Positions 27,344 to 35,403 of a DNA stretch of 64,000 bases are shown here, one piece after another. Source of the stretch: Vibrio hannami (GTDB lineage: Bacteria > Pseudomonadota > Gammaproteobacteria > Enterobacterales > Vibrionaceae); assembly GCF_029589055.1 (NCBI RefSeq), contig NZ_JARQZP010000006.1:1-64000 (forward strand), in the 5' to 3' direction. The translations under genes and the position numbers were made by a program. The notes below the pieces were generated by a model, which searched no databases, was not told the DNA's origin, and worked only from the letters and a program-made list of their open reading frames with translations. Position 1 is the first letter of the stretch, and the number at the start of each line of letters is the position of its first letter.

Positions 27344-27679
27344 TTAAACGCAAGGGCGCCCGCCCATAGCATTTAATCTTTCAATATCCTGTTGATATTG
27401 CTCTTTCAGACAGTTTGAACTCTTCAAACCATCGATGATCTTTGCTAACCAACCCGGCAGGCTATCTGACACCCGATACATCACCCACTGGCCTTTTCGC
27501 TCGTCTATTAAAACGCCTGATTGGCGAAGCTGAGCAAGGTGACGGGAAATTTTAGGCTGGCTTTCGTTGAGTGCTTCCGTCAGTTCACATACACACAAGC
27601 CTTCTTCTCTTGCGATCAAAAGCAAGCAACGCATACGCGTTTCGTCGGAAAGTATTTTGAAAAACTGATTAGGTAGCAT
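27344..27679 (-). CDS. arsR: Arsenic-responsive repressor ArsR
   Basis: 111 residues from ATG 27679 (an upstream in-frame extension to 27763 would cover the promoter). Winged helix of the ArsR/SmtB family, with the metalloid-binding CVCEL (about residues 29-33) in the first DNA-binding helix, and SQPKISRHLAQLRQSGVL as recognition helix. More cysteines lie near the C-terminus (SSNCLKEQ, RPCV). It leads the operon and should repress it until As(III) binds. Confidence 0.93.
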   Translation of the reverse strand: MLPNQFFKILSDETRMRCLLLIAREEGLCVCELTEALNESQPKISRHLAQLRQSGVLIDERKGQWVMYRVSDSLPGWLAKIIDGLKSSNCLKEQYQQDIERLNAMGGRPCV

Positions 27680-27691
27680 TATTCTCAACTC

Positions 27692-27715
27692 ATATATACG
27701 GATATGCGAATATAT
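27692..27715 (-). promoter_or_regulatory. Candidate ArsR operator
   Basis: An imperfect 24-base palindrome, ATATATACGG..GCGAATATAT, lies 13 bases upstream of the arsR start. ArsR dimers bind such A/T-rich inverted repeats over the promoter. The assignment rests on position and symmetry only. Confidence 0.5.
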
Positions 27716-27720
27716 TATGA

Positions 27721-27754
27721 TAAAAAAAACGCGCGTCAACCGACACGCGCTTAT
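27721..27754 (-). terminator. Terminator of the EAL-HDOD gene
   Basis: Stem GCGCGT/ACGCGC (27731-27750) with a run of eight T after it on the minus strand. It lies between the EAL-HDOD stop and the ars promoter. Confidence 0.85.
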
Positions 27755-27794
27755 TGTCATCAAACTTTAATATTTGTTGCCGGGGTATCCTGGC

Positions 27795-29021
27795 TTACTT
27801 AGACATCTCCAGCATCTGCTGGCTCCATTTCTGCGCTTCTACCAGAATCGGGCTAACATCGGCCAGTTCGAGATCAAGCTCATTACAAATATCTTCTAAA
27901 CCCAACCAGTCTCCTTTCTCATAACACTCTTGCAGTTTTAATAAACACCCAAGCGTTCCTTCTCTGCTCAATAGTGCCTGCTTTGCGTTGTCTGAAAGAG
28001 GTAAGTCATCGATCATCTGTTCAAGAGGAGTATCCATCAAAGCATCCAACATAGAGAACAATCCGATAATAAATGCCTGATTGCGATAACCCTGGAACTG
28101 ACTGACACGTGACATCAGCAAACAAAACTGAGCTCTTTGCATCGATAAGCTATAGAGTTCAACAGGCTTATTACCAGAAACATAAGATGCTGCCGCCAGA
28201 GAAACAAATACCTTCAATTTTTCTTGCCCAAGATATACCAATGCTTGCCTGAAAGACTCAATCGGCTTGTCAATTCGTGGCGACATGGTATTAACAAAGC
28301 GTAATAGCTTATATGACAGGGATAGATCCTTAGAAATAATCTGCTCTACCCGCTTATAGTCTACTTCCGGCTGCATTACCTCTTTTATTAGCTCCAGGGC
28401 CAATACCTGCTCGGGACTAACGTATTTTTGCTGCACAAGTTCCGGCTTGCTAAAAAAGTAGCCCTGAAAATAGCGGAAACCAGCTTCGACAGCAGCCTCA
28501 AACTCATCCTGATTCTCTACCTTCTCGGCAAGAAACGAAGCTGTAATACCTCTCTCTTTCTGCTCAATAACATAGTCACAGGCATCATCGATACCATGCC
28601 TCAGCACATCAATCTTAATGATATGAATATAAGGCAGGAACTCATCCCATTTGTGATCAAAGGTGAAGTCATCCAGCGCAATCATATAGCCTGAACGATT
28701 CAACTTTAAGATTTCCTTTAATAGCTCCGGAGTCGGCTCACACGTCTCAAGTATCTCTATAACTACTTGATCTTTTGGTAGTATAAGCGGGAGTTCATGG
28801 ACTATAGAATCGTAAGTGAAATTGATAAAACTGCGAGAAGAGTGAACGGAGTGGCTTCTACCCATCGATAGGAAGTTTTCTACCACCAGCCTATATGTGG
28901 CGCGGTTTTCTCCAACACTGCTGGGGAATGCATTCTGCTCACCATCTCTAAACAGTAATTCATACCCTATCGTTTGCTTACTCTTATTTAAAATCGGCTG
29001 ACGAGCTACATACGTATACAT
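27795..29021 (-). CDS. EAL-HDOD signalling protein (YuxH-like)
   Basis: 408 residues. Residues about 1-200 are an EAL-type domain, with YVARQPIL at the start, YELLFR in place of the EAL signature, and IALDDFTF. Several catalytic residues of c-di-GMP phosphodiesterases are missing. Residues about 205-400 are an HDOD domain (VEQIISKDLSLSYKLLRFVN). Proteins of this design, such as CdgJ in Vibrio cholerae, affect motility and biofilm. It probably binds partners or c-di-GMP without cutting it. Single gene with its own terminator. Confidence 0.85.
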   Translation of the reverse strand: MYTYVARQPILNKSKQTIGYELLFRDGEQNAFPSSVGENRATYRLVVENFLSMGRSHSVHSSRSFINFTYDSIVHELPLILPKDQVVIEILETCEPTPELLKEILKLNRSGYMIALDDFTFDHKWDEFLPYIHIIKIDVLRHGIDDACDYVIEQKERGITASFLAEKVENQDEFEAAVEAGFRYFQGYFFSKPELVQQKYVSPEQVLALELIKEVMQPEVDYKRVEQIISKDLSLSYKLLRFVNTMSPRIDKPIESFRQALVYLGQEKLKVFVSLAAASYVSGNKPVELYSLSMQRAQFCLLMSRVSQFQGYRNQAFIIGLFSMLDALMDTPLEQMIDDLPLSDNAKQALLSREGTLGCLLKLQECYEKGDWLGLEDICNELDLELADVSPILVEAQKWSQQMLEMSK

Positions 29022-29125
29022 CGAATTATTCTTTCCCTAAATACTTCAAGACACTTAAATCGTAACGTTCAATAGATACAGTGAATATAGTTTTATGAAT
29101 TTAATTTCACACTATTATATACTTA

Positions 29126-29141
29126 CGTGAAATTTGTCACG
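29126..29141 (+). promoter_or_regulatory. CRP-like palindrome between the EAL-HDOD gene and pldB
   Basis: CGTGAAATTTGTCACG matches TGTGA-N6-TCACA at 8 of 10 informative positions and is a near-perfect inverted repeat. It is about 90-100 bases from both divergent starts. Confidence 0.4.
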
Positions 29142-29227
29142 TTAACGCTACAGCCTTACACAGCATTCCATAGGCTTGTATGGCGTTAACTATAATTATC
29201 GTTCTAAAAAGCCAAGATTTCCTCACA

Positions 29228-30208
29228 ATGACCAAAAATTCTTATTACTCAATTTCTTCAGAGCTATCTTTCAAGAAAGACATAGAGAATGACATTCAGG
29301 CTTTATGGCAATCCCGGACAGAAGGTCATCTTCAAGGGAAAGACCGTAAAAACCTCTACTGGATATCCCTGACGTCACCTTCTCACTCAAAAGCTGTCGT
29401 CATCGTAAATGGAAGAGTGGAAACGGTTTGGAAGTATCAGGAGCTTTTTTACGACTTTTACCGCAACGGTTACGATGTTTATTCCTTTGATCATCGCGGT
29501 CAGGGGCTTTCAGATCGCTTACTTTCTGATATCGATGCAGGACACGTAGATGAGTTTTCCGATTATGTAGATGATATGGAACTGGTTGTAGAACATTTTC
29601 AGCTAGAAAAATACCAAAAACGTTTTGTTGTCGCGCACTCTATGGGAGGAGCGGTTGCCACTCGTTACTTTCAGTCACTACAAGCGCACAAATTTGACGC
29701 CCTTGCTCTGAGCGCCCCAATGTACGGCGTAAACATAGCCTGGTACCTGAAACCAATTAGCGTATGTTTTATGAAGTTGAAAGAGACGTTTCAGTCAAAA
29801 CCGTACTACGGCACCAGTCACAAACAGTATGAATCAAAGCCATTCGAGGACAACCCTCTTTCACACAGCGAGACCCGTTACCAGTGGTTCCGAAAGCTAT
29901 ATAACGACAAACCTGAGCTGCAAGTGGGTGGAGCCAGCTCACGATGGATATGGCAGGGGCTTACCGCCGCTAAGAGATGCATCAGGGATACAGAAAAATT
30001 GACGATTCCACTTCTGCTGTTACAAGGTTCAGAAGAAGCTATCGTTTCTAATCAAGCTCAAAACACCTTCTTCCAGAAACTCAGAACCACCAACCATTCT
30101 GCGCAAATGGAAATTATCCAGGGAGCGAGGCATGAGATATTGTTCGAAAAGGATAACTGTCGGAACATTGCCCTAACAAAGGTTTTCTCTTTCTTTGATA
30201 AATTCTAG
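29228..30208 (+). CDS. pldB: Lysophospholipase L2 PldB
   Basis: 326 residues from ATG 29228, where similarity to the family begins. Alpha/beta hydrolase: the nucleophile elbow is AHSMGGAVAT (serine about residue 140), the strand DHRGQGLSDR and the final histidine in GARHEILFEKD. It hydrolyses lysophospholipids at the inner membrane. It is followed by yigL, as in E. coli. No good ribosome site is visible before the chosen start. Confidence 0.92.
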   Translation: MTKNSYYSISSELSFKKDIENDIQALWQSRTEGHLQGKDRKNLYWISLTSPSHSKAVVIVNGRVETVWKYQELFYDFYRNGYDVYSFDHRGQGLSDRLLSDIDAGHVDEFSDYVDDMELVVEHFQLEKYQKRFVVAHSMGGAVATRYFQSLQAHKFDALALSAPMYGVNIAWYLKPISVCFMKLKETFQSKPYYGTSHKQYESKPFEDNPLSHSETRYQWFRKLYNDKPELQVGGASSRWIWQGLTAAKRCIRDTEKLTIPLLLLQGSEEAIVSNQAQNTFFQKLRTTNHSAQMEIIQGARHEILFEKDNCRNIALTKVFSFFDKF

Positions 30209-30225
30209 TTAACTGTTCGTCTGTT

Positions 30226-30265
30226 CTAAAAAGGGGAAAAATAGGTTTACCCTCTTTTTTTGGTC
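30226..30265 (+). terminator. Possible weak terminator after pldB
   Basis: A-run plus GGGG pairs with CCCTC plus T-run (about 30230-30262), followed by TTTTTTT. The stem is short and partly G-T paired. Confidence 0.4.
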
Positions 30266-30332
30266 GTTTTTTTCATAAACTACCAGCTATTGCAGAATAA
30301 TAAACTCAGTCAGACTTTTTTATGAGGAACTC

Positions 30333-31142
30333 ATGACCGTAGCGAAATACCATATAGTTGCATCCGATCTTGACGGCACGCTTTTAGCGCCCAACCACCA
30401 GCTCAACGAATTCAGCAAAAAAACACTGGTTGAACTTCACAACAAAGGGAAAACCTTTATTTTTGCAACGGGTCGTCACCATGTGGATGTAGCAGGCATC
30501 AGAGAGCAGGTAGGCATTCCTGCATTTATGATTACCTCCAACGGCGCACGCGTTCATGACCTCGACGACAACCTGCTGTACAGCAAAAATGTTGATAGCG
30601 ATATTGTTCAGCCAATCATAGACATAATCAAAAAAGATCCGAACATCCGAATTAACATCTATCAAGATGACGAGTGGTTTATCAATCAGGAAGATGAGTT
30701 CCTAAAAAAATTCCATAAAGATTCTGGATTTGCTTACGGTGTATTCAATGTAGATAAAGCACCGACTACAGGTATTGCAAAAATCTTCTTCGTTTATCCG
30801 GACCATGAGCACCTGGCGAAATTTGAAGATGAAATCAACCAGCAGTTTGGTGAGAAAGTAAATGCTTCATTCTCTACCCCTTTCTGCCTTGAGATTATGG
30901 CTGCGGAAGTATCAAAAGGTGAAGCACTAAAAGCAGTAGCTGAATCTATCGGTTATAAGCTGGAAGATTGTATCGCTTTTGGCGACGGTATGAACGACGT
31001 TGAGATGCTATCTATGGCTGGTAAAGGTCTGGTGATGGGCAGTGCTCATCAAAAGGTTTTTGATGCCCTGCCTGATAACGAGGTTATCGGAACTAACGCT
31101 GAGGATGCTGTTGCTCATTATCTGAAAGATCACCTGATCTAA
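30333..31142 (+). CDS. yigL: HAD-family sugar phosphatase YigL
   Basis: 269 residues, Cof-type HAD. Motif I DLDGTLLAP (about residue 12), motif II ITSNGA, lysine in SKGEAL and motif IV GDGMNDVEML. E. coli YigL dephosphorylates sugar phosphates and pyridoxal phosphate and protects from sugar-phosphate stress. It sits downstream of pldB and ends at a clear terminator. Confidence 0.92.
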   Translation: MTVAKYHIVASDLDGTLLAPNHQLNEFSKKTLVELHNKGKTFIFATGRHHVDVAGIREQVGIPAFMITSNGARVHDLDDNLLYSKNVDSDIVQPIIDIIKKDPNIRINIYQDDEWFINQEDEFLKKFHKDSGFAYGVFNVDKAPTTGIAKIFFVYPDHEHLAKFEDEINQQFGEKVNASFSTPFCLEIMAAEVSKGEALKAVAESIGYKLEDCIAFGDGMNDVEMLSMAGKGLVMGSAHQKVFDALPDNEVIGTNAEDAVAHYLKDHLI

Positions 31143-31167
31143 TCATCCAATAGCATTCCCCCTAATT

Positions 31168-31201
31168 TCAATGGTAGTCTTTTGCGGCTACCATTTTTGT
31201 T
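31168..31201 (+). terminator. Terminator of yigL
   Basis: Perfect 8-bp stem AATGGTAG (31170-31177) with CTACCATT (31188-31195), then TTTTGTTTC. It lies between yigL and the lipoprotein gene. Confidence 0.85.
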
Positions 31202-31218
31202 TCTTAAGGATTAAACCG

Positions 31219-32244
31219 ATGAAAGCCTCCAATGCTCTCATTCCATTATCTACCTTGCTTTTCCTTCAGGCCTGTAGTTCACCTGGTACTGATAACCAAC
31301 TACCGGGGAAGCAAGAAGTGACATTAGTTTCAACAGAGACTGCCGTGCCTCAGACATTTATCACCAGAGGCTCTCTAGTTATAGGTCCGGATAGCCGCAC
31401 GTTCACCCCATGTGGAAGCTCGCAACAATACTGGATTCAGGCAAGACCAGAATTACTCCAAGCCATGGATAAGGTTTCACCAGACAATTATCAGCCTCTG
31501 TACGCAGAGTTAATCGGACATCTGGTGCCAACCATTCAAAATACACCAAGCCATGATCTAGAAGCACAATTTATTGTCTCAAACATCAATATAGTTACAG
31601 CCGAAAACCCTAACCGTTGCTACACCAAACCGGTAAATACGAGAGCTTTTGGTAACGAGCCATTTTGGGCGTTAACCATCGAGAAACAGCATATGCTCTA
31701 TCAAACGCCAGAGAGTGACTCAACATTTAATCTTACCAACAAGAAGCTCACTTCAGACAAAAGAGAGTACTCTAGCGACAAGGGTGAACTGCAACTCACC
31801 AAAACCCTATGTGCCGACACGATGAGTGATACCCTGTATGGCTGGAAGGCAACCAATAAACTAACTAATCGAAAACTTGATGGTTGCGCAAGCCTTTCGA
31901 ATATGGATACCACTCTAAACTGGAGTGGTAACTACTCGGCTACCAGCACAAAAAATGGTGGATTTTCTATCTCTCTTACGATGAAAGAAGATCACTCTGC
32001 CACTATCACCTACTCTTCGGAAGGTACCGTCGGAAGCACAATTGAGAGGGGATTCTGGCAGCAGGTGAATCCAAAACAGGTTCAAGTCATCATGACAAGA
32101 TATCAGGGACAAAGGCTGATATCAGAACGTCTGTTTACTTTGAGCGACGGAAAGCTGGAAGCTAAAGAAGAGATTATCAATGGCAACAAGTACCCCATCG
32201 CTGATGGTGGCTTAGTCCTGTATTCTGAAGGAAGTTCAAACTAG
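31219..32244 (+). CDS. Outer-membrane lipoprotein with NlpE-like and COG3650 regions
   Basis: 341 residues from ATG 31219, with AAGGA upstream. Lipoprotein signal with lipobox LQAC (cysteine about residue 19). A first part has FTPCGSSQQYWI and resembles NlpE-type copper/surface-sensing lipoproteins. The middle carries the COG3650 pattern FGNEPFW, then CADTMSDTLYGWKA and LDGCASL, and the end is a beta-rich WSGNYSATS repeat-like region. Function unproven; an envelope-stress role is an inference. It overlaps the next gene by one base. Confidence 0.7.
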   Translation: MKASNALIPLSTLLFLQACSSPGTDNQLPGKQEVTLVSTETAVPQTFITRGSLVIGPDSRTFTPCGSSQQYWIQARPELLQAMDKVSPDNYQPLYAELIGHLVPTIQNTPSHDLEAQFIVSNINIVTAENPNRCYTKPVNTRAFGNEPFWALTIEKQHMLYQTPESDSTFNLTNKKLTSDKREYSSDKGELQLTKTLCADTMSDTLYGWKATNKLTNRKLDGCASLSNMDTTLNWSGNYSATSTKNGGFSISLTMKEDHSATITYSSEGTVGSTIERGFWQQVNPKQVQVIMTRYQGQRLISERLFTLSDGKLEAKEEIINGNKYPIADGGLVLYSEGSSN

Positions 32245-32855
32245 TGAGTAACCACAAATCGGAAGTATGCCCTGAGTGCGGCTTCCGCTTTCAGTGTATC
32301 TGCTCCGAGATACCCAAAGTAACAACATCATGGCATCTTGCCTTATTGACCCATCCTAATGAGCTAAACCGGGATACCAATACAGGTAAGCTTCTGCACC
32401 GTGCGCTCACCAATAGCAGTGTACATATCTGGGACAGAGTAAACCCACCAGCCTCATTGATAGAGATGATCAACAGCGGGGATTATCAGCCTGTGGTGCT
32501 CTACCCTTCAGATAAGAGTGTTTCTCTTTCTTCTTTAACTCAAAAAGACGCACTACAGGATCCACCGTATCTTTTTATTATACTGGATGGCACCTGGCAG
32601 GAAGCCAAAAAGATGATAAATAAGAGCCCCTGGTTAAAAGAATTAGCATCTGTTCACCTTGAGAGAACTTTAAAGTCAGAATATAAGCTAAGGAAAAATC
32701 AGGAAGATGGAAACTTATGTACTTATGAAGTTGGAAGTCACCTTATAAGTTCATTTGCTAAAAATAAAGAAAACTATTTAGATCGATTTTTTAATTATTA
32801 TATATCCGTATTCAATGCGGATAAAAGTGGACATAAATATAGATACAGCCATTAA
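32244..32855 (+). CDS. DTW-domain tRNA-uridine aminocarboxypropyltransferase (TapT-like)
   Basis: 203 residues from GTG 32244, whose G is the last base of the preceding TAG, so the two genes are coupled. Two CxxC-like pairs at the start (CPECGFRFQCIC) could bind zinc. The DTW signature appears as LDGTWQEAKKM (about residue 114). Members such as E. coli TapT add the acp group to U47 of tRNAs using SAM. The C-terminal third is unusually A/T-rich. Confidence 0.82.
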   Translation: MSNHKSEVCPECGFRFQCICSEIPKVTTSWHLALLTHPNELNRDTNTGKLLHRALTNSSVHIWDRVNPPASLIEMINSGDYQPVVLYPSDKSVSLSSLTQKDALQDPPYLFIILDGTWQEAKKMINKSPWLKELASVHLERTLKSEYKLRKNQEDGNLCTYEVGSHLISSFAKNKENYLDRFFNYYISVFNADKSGHKYRYSH

Positions 32856-32892
32856 TTAAATAGACCTATCTAACGATAGGTCTATTTATATT
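32856..32892. terminator. Bidirectional terminator between tapT-like gene and porin
   Basis: A perfect 13-bp stem, AAATAGACCTATC (32858-32870) with GATAGGTCTATTT (32875-32887), TAAC loop. It lies between the two convergent genes. Confidence 0.92.
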
Positions 32893-32916
32893 TTACATCA
32901 TTCTAATTAAATTATA

Positions 32917-33903
32917 TTAGAAAGAGTATTTAGCACCGAATACAAAGTTATCAGCTTCAGAAGACAGTGCACCGTGCTCTAGTTCACCAGTTTGATAAGT
33001 TGCGTAAGCAAGAATGCTGTCAGTAAAGTCATAAGCAACACCTGCATACATTGTTGTCGCTTCTACATCTGCACCCGCAGCTTCACCATCAATCTTCTGG
33101 TAAGAAGCAAATAGTTTAACAGCATTGATTACATATTCAGCTTTAACGCCGTATGCATCACCTTCGTTGTCGATACCTGCTAGATCGATATCAAGGCTGT
33201 CGTTAGCTTTAATAGAGCCAGCTTGTTCGAACGAAATGAAAGTGCCACCTAGAGTCAGGTCGCCAATCTTAACGTCTGCACCAACACCTACAGAGCTTGC
33301 ATCTTCACCATCGCTGCCGTAAGAAGCCGCTACAGAGAAAATATCTGTTTTATATTCGCCCGAGTAAGCGTAGTTTGAATCAGCATTTGAATCAGAGTCA
33401 GTCTCGTAGTTTGCAGAGAAGCTGAAATCACCAACAGACTTCTTATAACGGATACCACGTCCGTCTACACCACCCTGGCCAATTGCGTAGATGTTAGAAC
33501 CACCTTCACCAGCACCTGCTTTTTCAACAGCGCCGAAAGAGTTACCAGTGTCACCTAGGGAGATATTACCTACAGTAGTGTGATCGTATTCAAATTTGAT
33601 ATCACCAAACTCAGCATTTGTATCTGTAGAGTTGCCGGTTTTAACAACAAAGCTACCAATTACTTTAGACTCTTCATCGACAATATGTGTTGCTTTAATG
33701 CTAAGCTCTGCATCAGTAACAACGTGAAGATCAGAGTTCAGTTTTTCACCAGTTAGCTTTTCGCCGTCAAGAACGTTACCAGACGCTTTAGCCCAACCAC
33801 TTAGCTCTACGCTATTGGCACCACTGTTATAGATTTCTGCTGCTGATAGAGAACCTGCTGCCAATACCATTGGGATAGCTAGTGCAATTGGCTTCAATTT
33901 CAT
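32917..33903 (-). CDS. OmpU-type outer-membrane porin
   Basis: 328 residues. Signal peptide MKLKPIALAIPMVLAAGSLSAA is followed by an acidic 16-strand barrel with alternating aromatics and a C-terminal phenylalanine (FGAKYSF), which is the BAM recognition end. General porins of this kind let small solutes cross the outer membrane. It resembles Vibrio OmpU/porin proteins but I cannot tell which paralogue. It is a single gene with a long A/T-rich leader of about 260 bases. Confidence 0.85.
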   Translation of the reverse strand: MKLKPIALAIPMVLAAGSLSAAEIYNSGANSVELSGWAKASGNVLDGEKLTGEKLNSDLHVVTDAELSIKATHIVDEESKVIGSFVVKTGNSTDTNAEFGDIKFEYDHTTVGNISLGDTGNSFGAVEKAGAGEGGSNIYAIGQGGVDGRGIRYKKSVGDFSFSANYETDSDSNADSNYAYSGEYKTDIFSVAASYGSDGEDASSVGVGADVKIGDLTLGGTFISFEQAGSIKANDSLDIDLAGIDNEGDAYGVKAEYVINAVKLFASYQKIDGEAAGADVEATTMYAGVAYDFTDSILAYATYQTGELEHGALSSEADNFVFGAKYSF

Positions 33904-34166
33904 ATTAATACCCTTTTGTAAAAATTTAACTGCTTATTTGCAAATAATTAATTATGTTATTTATTCGAACAGCATTCTTTTTATTTAAATCAACAATAAT
34001 GAGAAGATTATTTAATCAATCCTGCTGCGAGAAAGGATATTATTTATTCAATTAATGAATTTAAAGCCGGAAATAATTACAAAATATTAATTCATGATCG
34101 GAGTATAATTTTCAAAGAAAAATAAGTATTGAAGTGTAAATTAATGTGTAAATAGAACGGAATACA
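33904..34166 (-). other. A/T-rich upstream region of the porin gene
   Basis: A gap of about 260 bases, strongly A/T-rich, with no open frame that I can support. It should hold the porin promoter and upstream activator sites (ToxR-type sites are plausible for OmpU), but I could not pick out a convincing promoter or repeat. Confidence 0.5.
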
Positions 34167-34203
34167 TATAAAAATGGCCAGCATAAGCTGACCATTTTTA
34201 TAT
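34167..34203. terminator. Terminator of the hemCDXY operon
   Basis: Stem TAAAAATGGCCAGC (34169-34182) with GCTGACCATTTTTA (34187-34200), ATAA loop and one G-T or mismatch position. T-run on the minus strand after the hemY stop. Confidence 0.88.
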
Positions 34204-34221
34204 TAAATATACAGAATAGTA

Positions 34222-35403
34222 TTAGGTACTAACTAGTGTTAAAGCCCTTCTTGAAACATCGTTTGCTGCTTGAGTCATATCCTGTTTCTCAAGCACATCC
34301 GCCAGGTAAGCGTAATCAGAAACATCAGCTCGAATAGAAAGAGCCTTCTCAAACTGCGCCTGCGCATCAGACCACTTCTCGGCCCTTACGCTAAGCTGAG
34401 CAAGAGCACTGTAAGCTACAGCGTTTTCTGGCTCTTTCTTAATGATGCCCTCTAGCAATACCGTCACCGGATGCAAATCAGGAAGGTTAAGCTCTGGTAA
34501 AATAGCGACTAGAGCGTCATCTTTATTCTTCTTAAGCGTCTCTCTGATTATGATAAAGGCTTCTGAGTCAGCCTTGCGTAGCATAAGCTGATTTGAAAGG
34601 CACAATACCAGCCTGGTGTTTTGTCTCTCTTTCTTGCTTAGTGCAGAGTTCCAGTGCGACAACAAACCTTCACTGCCCTTCGCTTGAGCAAGTTGTTCCA
34701 TTAAACCACACTGGCCATCAAGGAATAGCTCCTCACGCTCCTGCGCATCGACAAGGCCGGCTTTCTCAAGCTTATGCAACATATCCAGAAGCGGCTTCCA
34801 CTCACCCAGCTTTACATAACAAGTCTTAAGCAAGCTCAATACCATCGTGTTATTTGGATAAGTTTCTTTAAGTTCAGAAAGAACACTAATCGCAGACTCA
34901 TACTGACCATTTCGATTGTACTGTCTTGCCTTGGTGAGTTGCACTGCAAGCTCAGAGTTATCCTGCTGATGCGCCAGCTCAAGATATCTTTCCCGCTTGC
35001 TATTATCTCCCATCTCCTGAGCAGCCTCAGAAGCAATCAGGTAACACAGCAGCGGCATATCGTGGTGATTTGCCCAACGGGTAACCTTCTTCTCCGCGCC
35101 TTTCCAGTCACCTTCCAGAAGCTTCACAATACCTTCGTTAGTGTATCTGCGTGCACGGCGCATCTTTCTGACACTGAACCAGTTCCATGTGGTCGATGAA
35201 GCGTGAAGCAGTTTCTTTATCAGATATTCAAGTCCGAACAGAGCGGCAAGCAAAGCAACTACAAACACAACCAGAGTAGTAACACTCATCTCTATGGTTT
35301 TGTTAGCAATAGAGATCAACACATATCCCTGCTGCCCGGAAAACTGCGTTCCGACAAACAAGCCAAGTCCCAGAACTACAAAGAGGAAAATAGATCGAAT
35401 CAT
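34222..35403 (-). CDS. hemY: HemY, inner-membrane TPR protein of the heme operon
   Basis: 393 residues. Two N-terminal membrane helices (about 4-20 and 40-60) precede a long TPR region (for example NGQYESAISVLSELKETYPNN and SDAQAQFEKALSIRADVSDYAYLA). Gammaproteobacterial HemY is not the protoporphyrinogen oxidase of Bacillus; it is thought to be an assembly or scaffold factor for heme enzymes. The start overlaps the hemX stop by four bases (ATGA). Confidence 0.92.
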   Translation of the reverse strand: MIRSIFLFVVLGLGLFVGTQFSGQQGYVLISIANKTIEMSVTTLVVFVVALLAALFGLEYLIKKLLHASSTTWNWFSVRKMRRARRYTNEGIVKLLEGDWKGAEKKVTRWANHHDMPLLCYLIASEAAQEMGDNSKRERYLELAHQQDNSELAVQLTKARQYNRNGQYESAISVLSELKETYPNNTMVLSLLKTCYVKLGEWKPLLDMLHKLEKAGLVDAQEREELFLDGQCGLMEQLAQAKGSEGLLSHWNSALSKKERQNTRLVLCLSNQLMLRKADSEAFIIIRETLKKNKDDALVAILPELNLPDLHPVTVLLEGIIKKEPENAVAYSALAQLSVRAEKWSDAQAQFEKALSIRADVSDYAYLADVLEKQDMTQAANDVSRRALTLVST

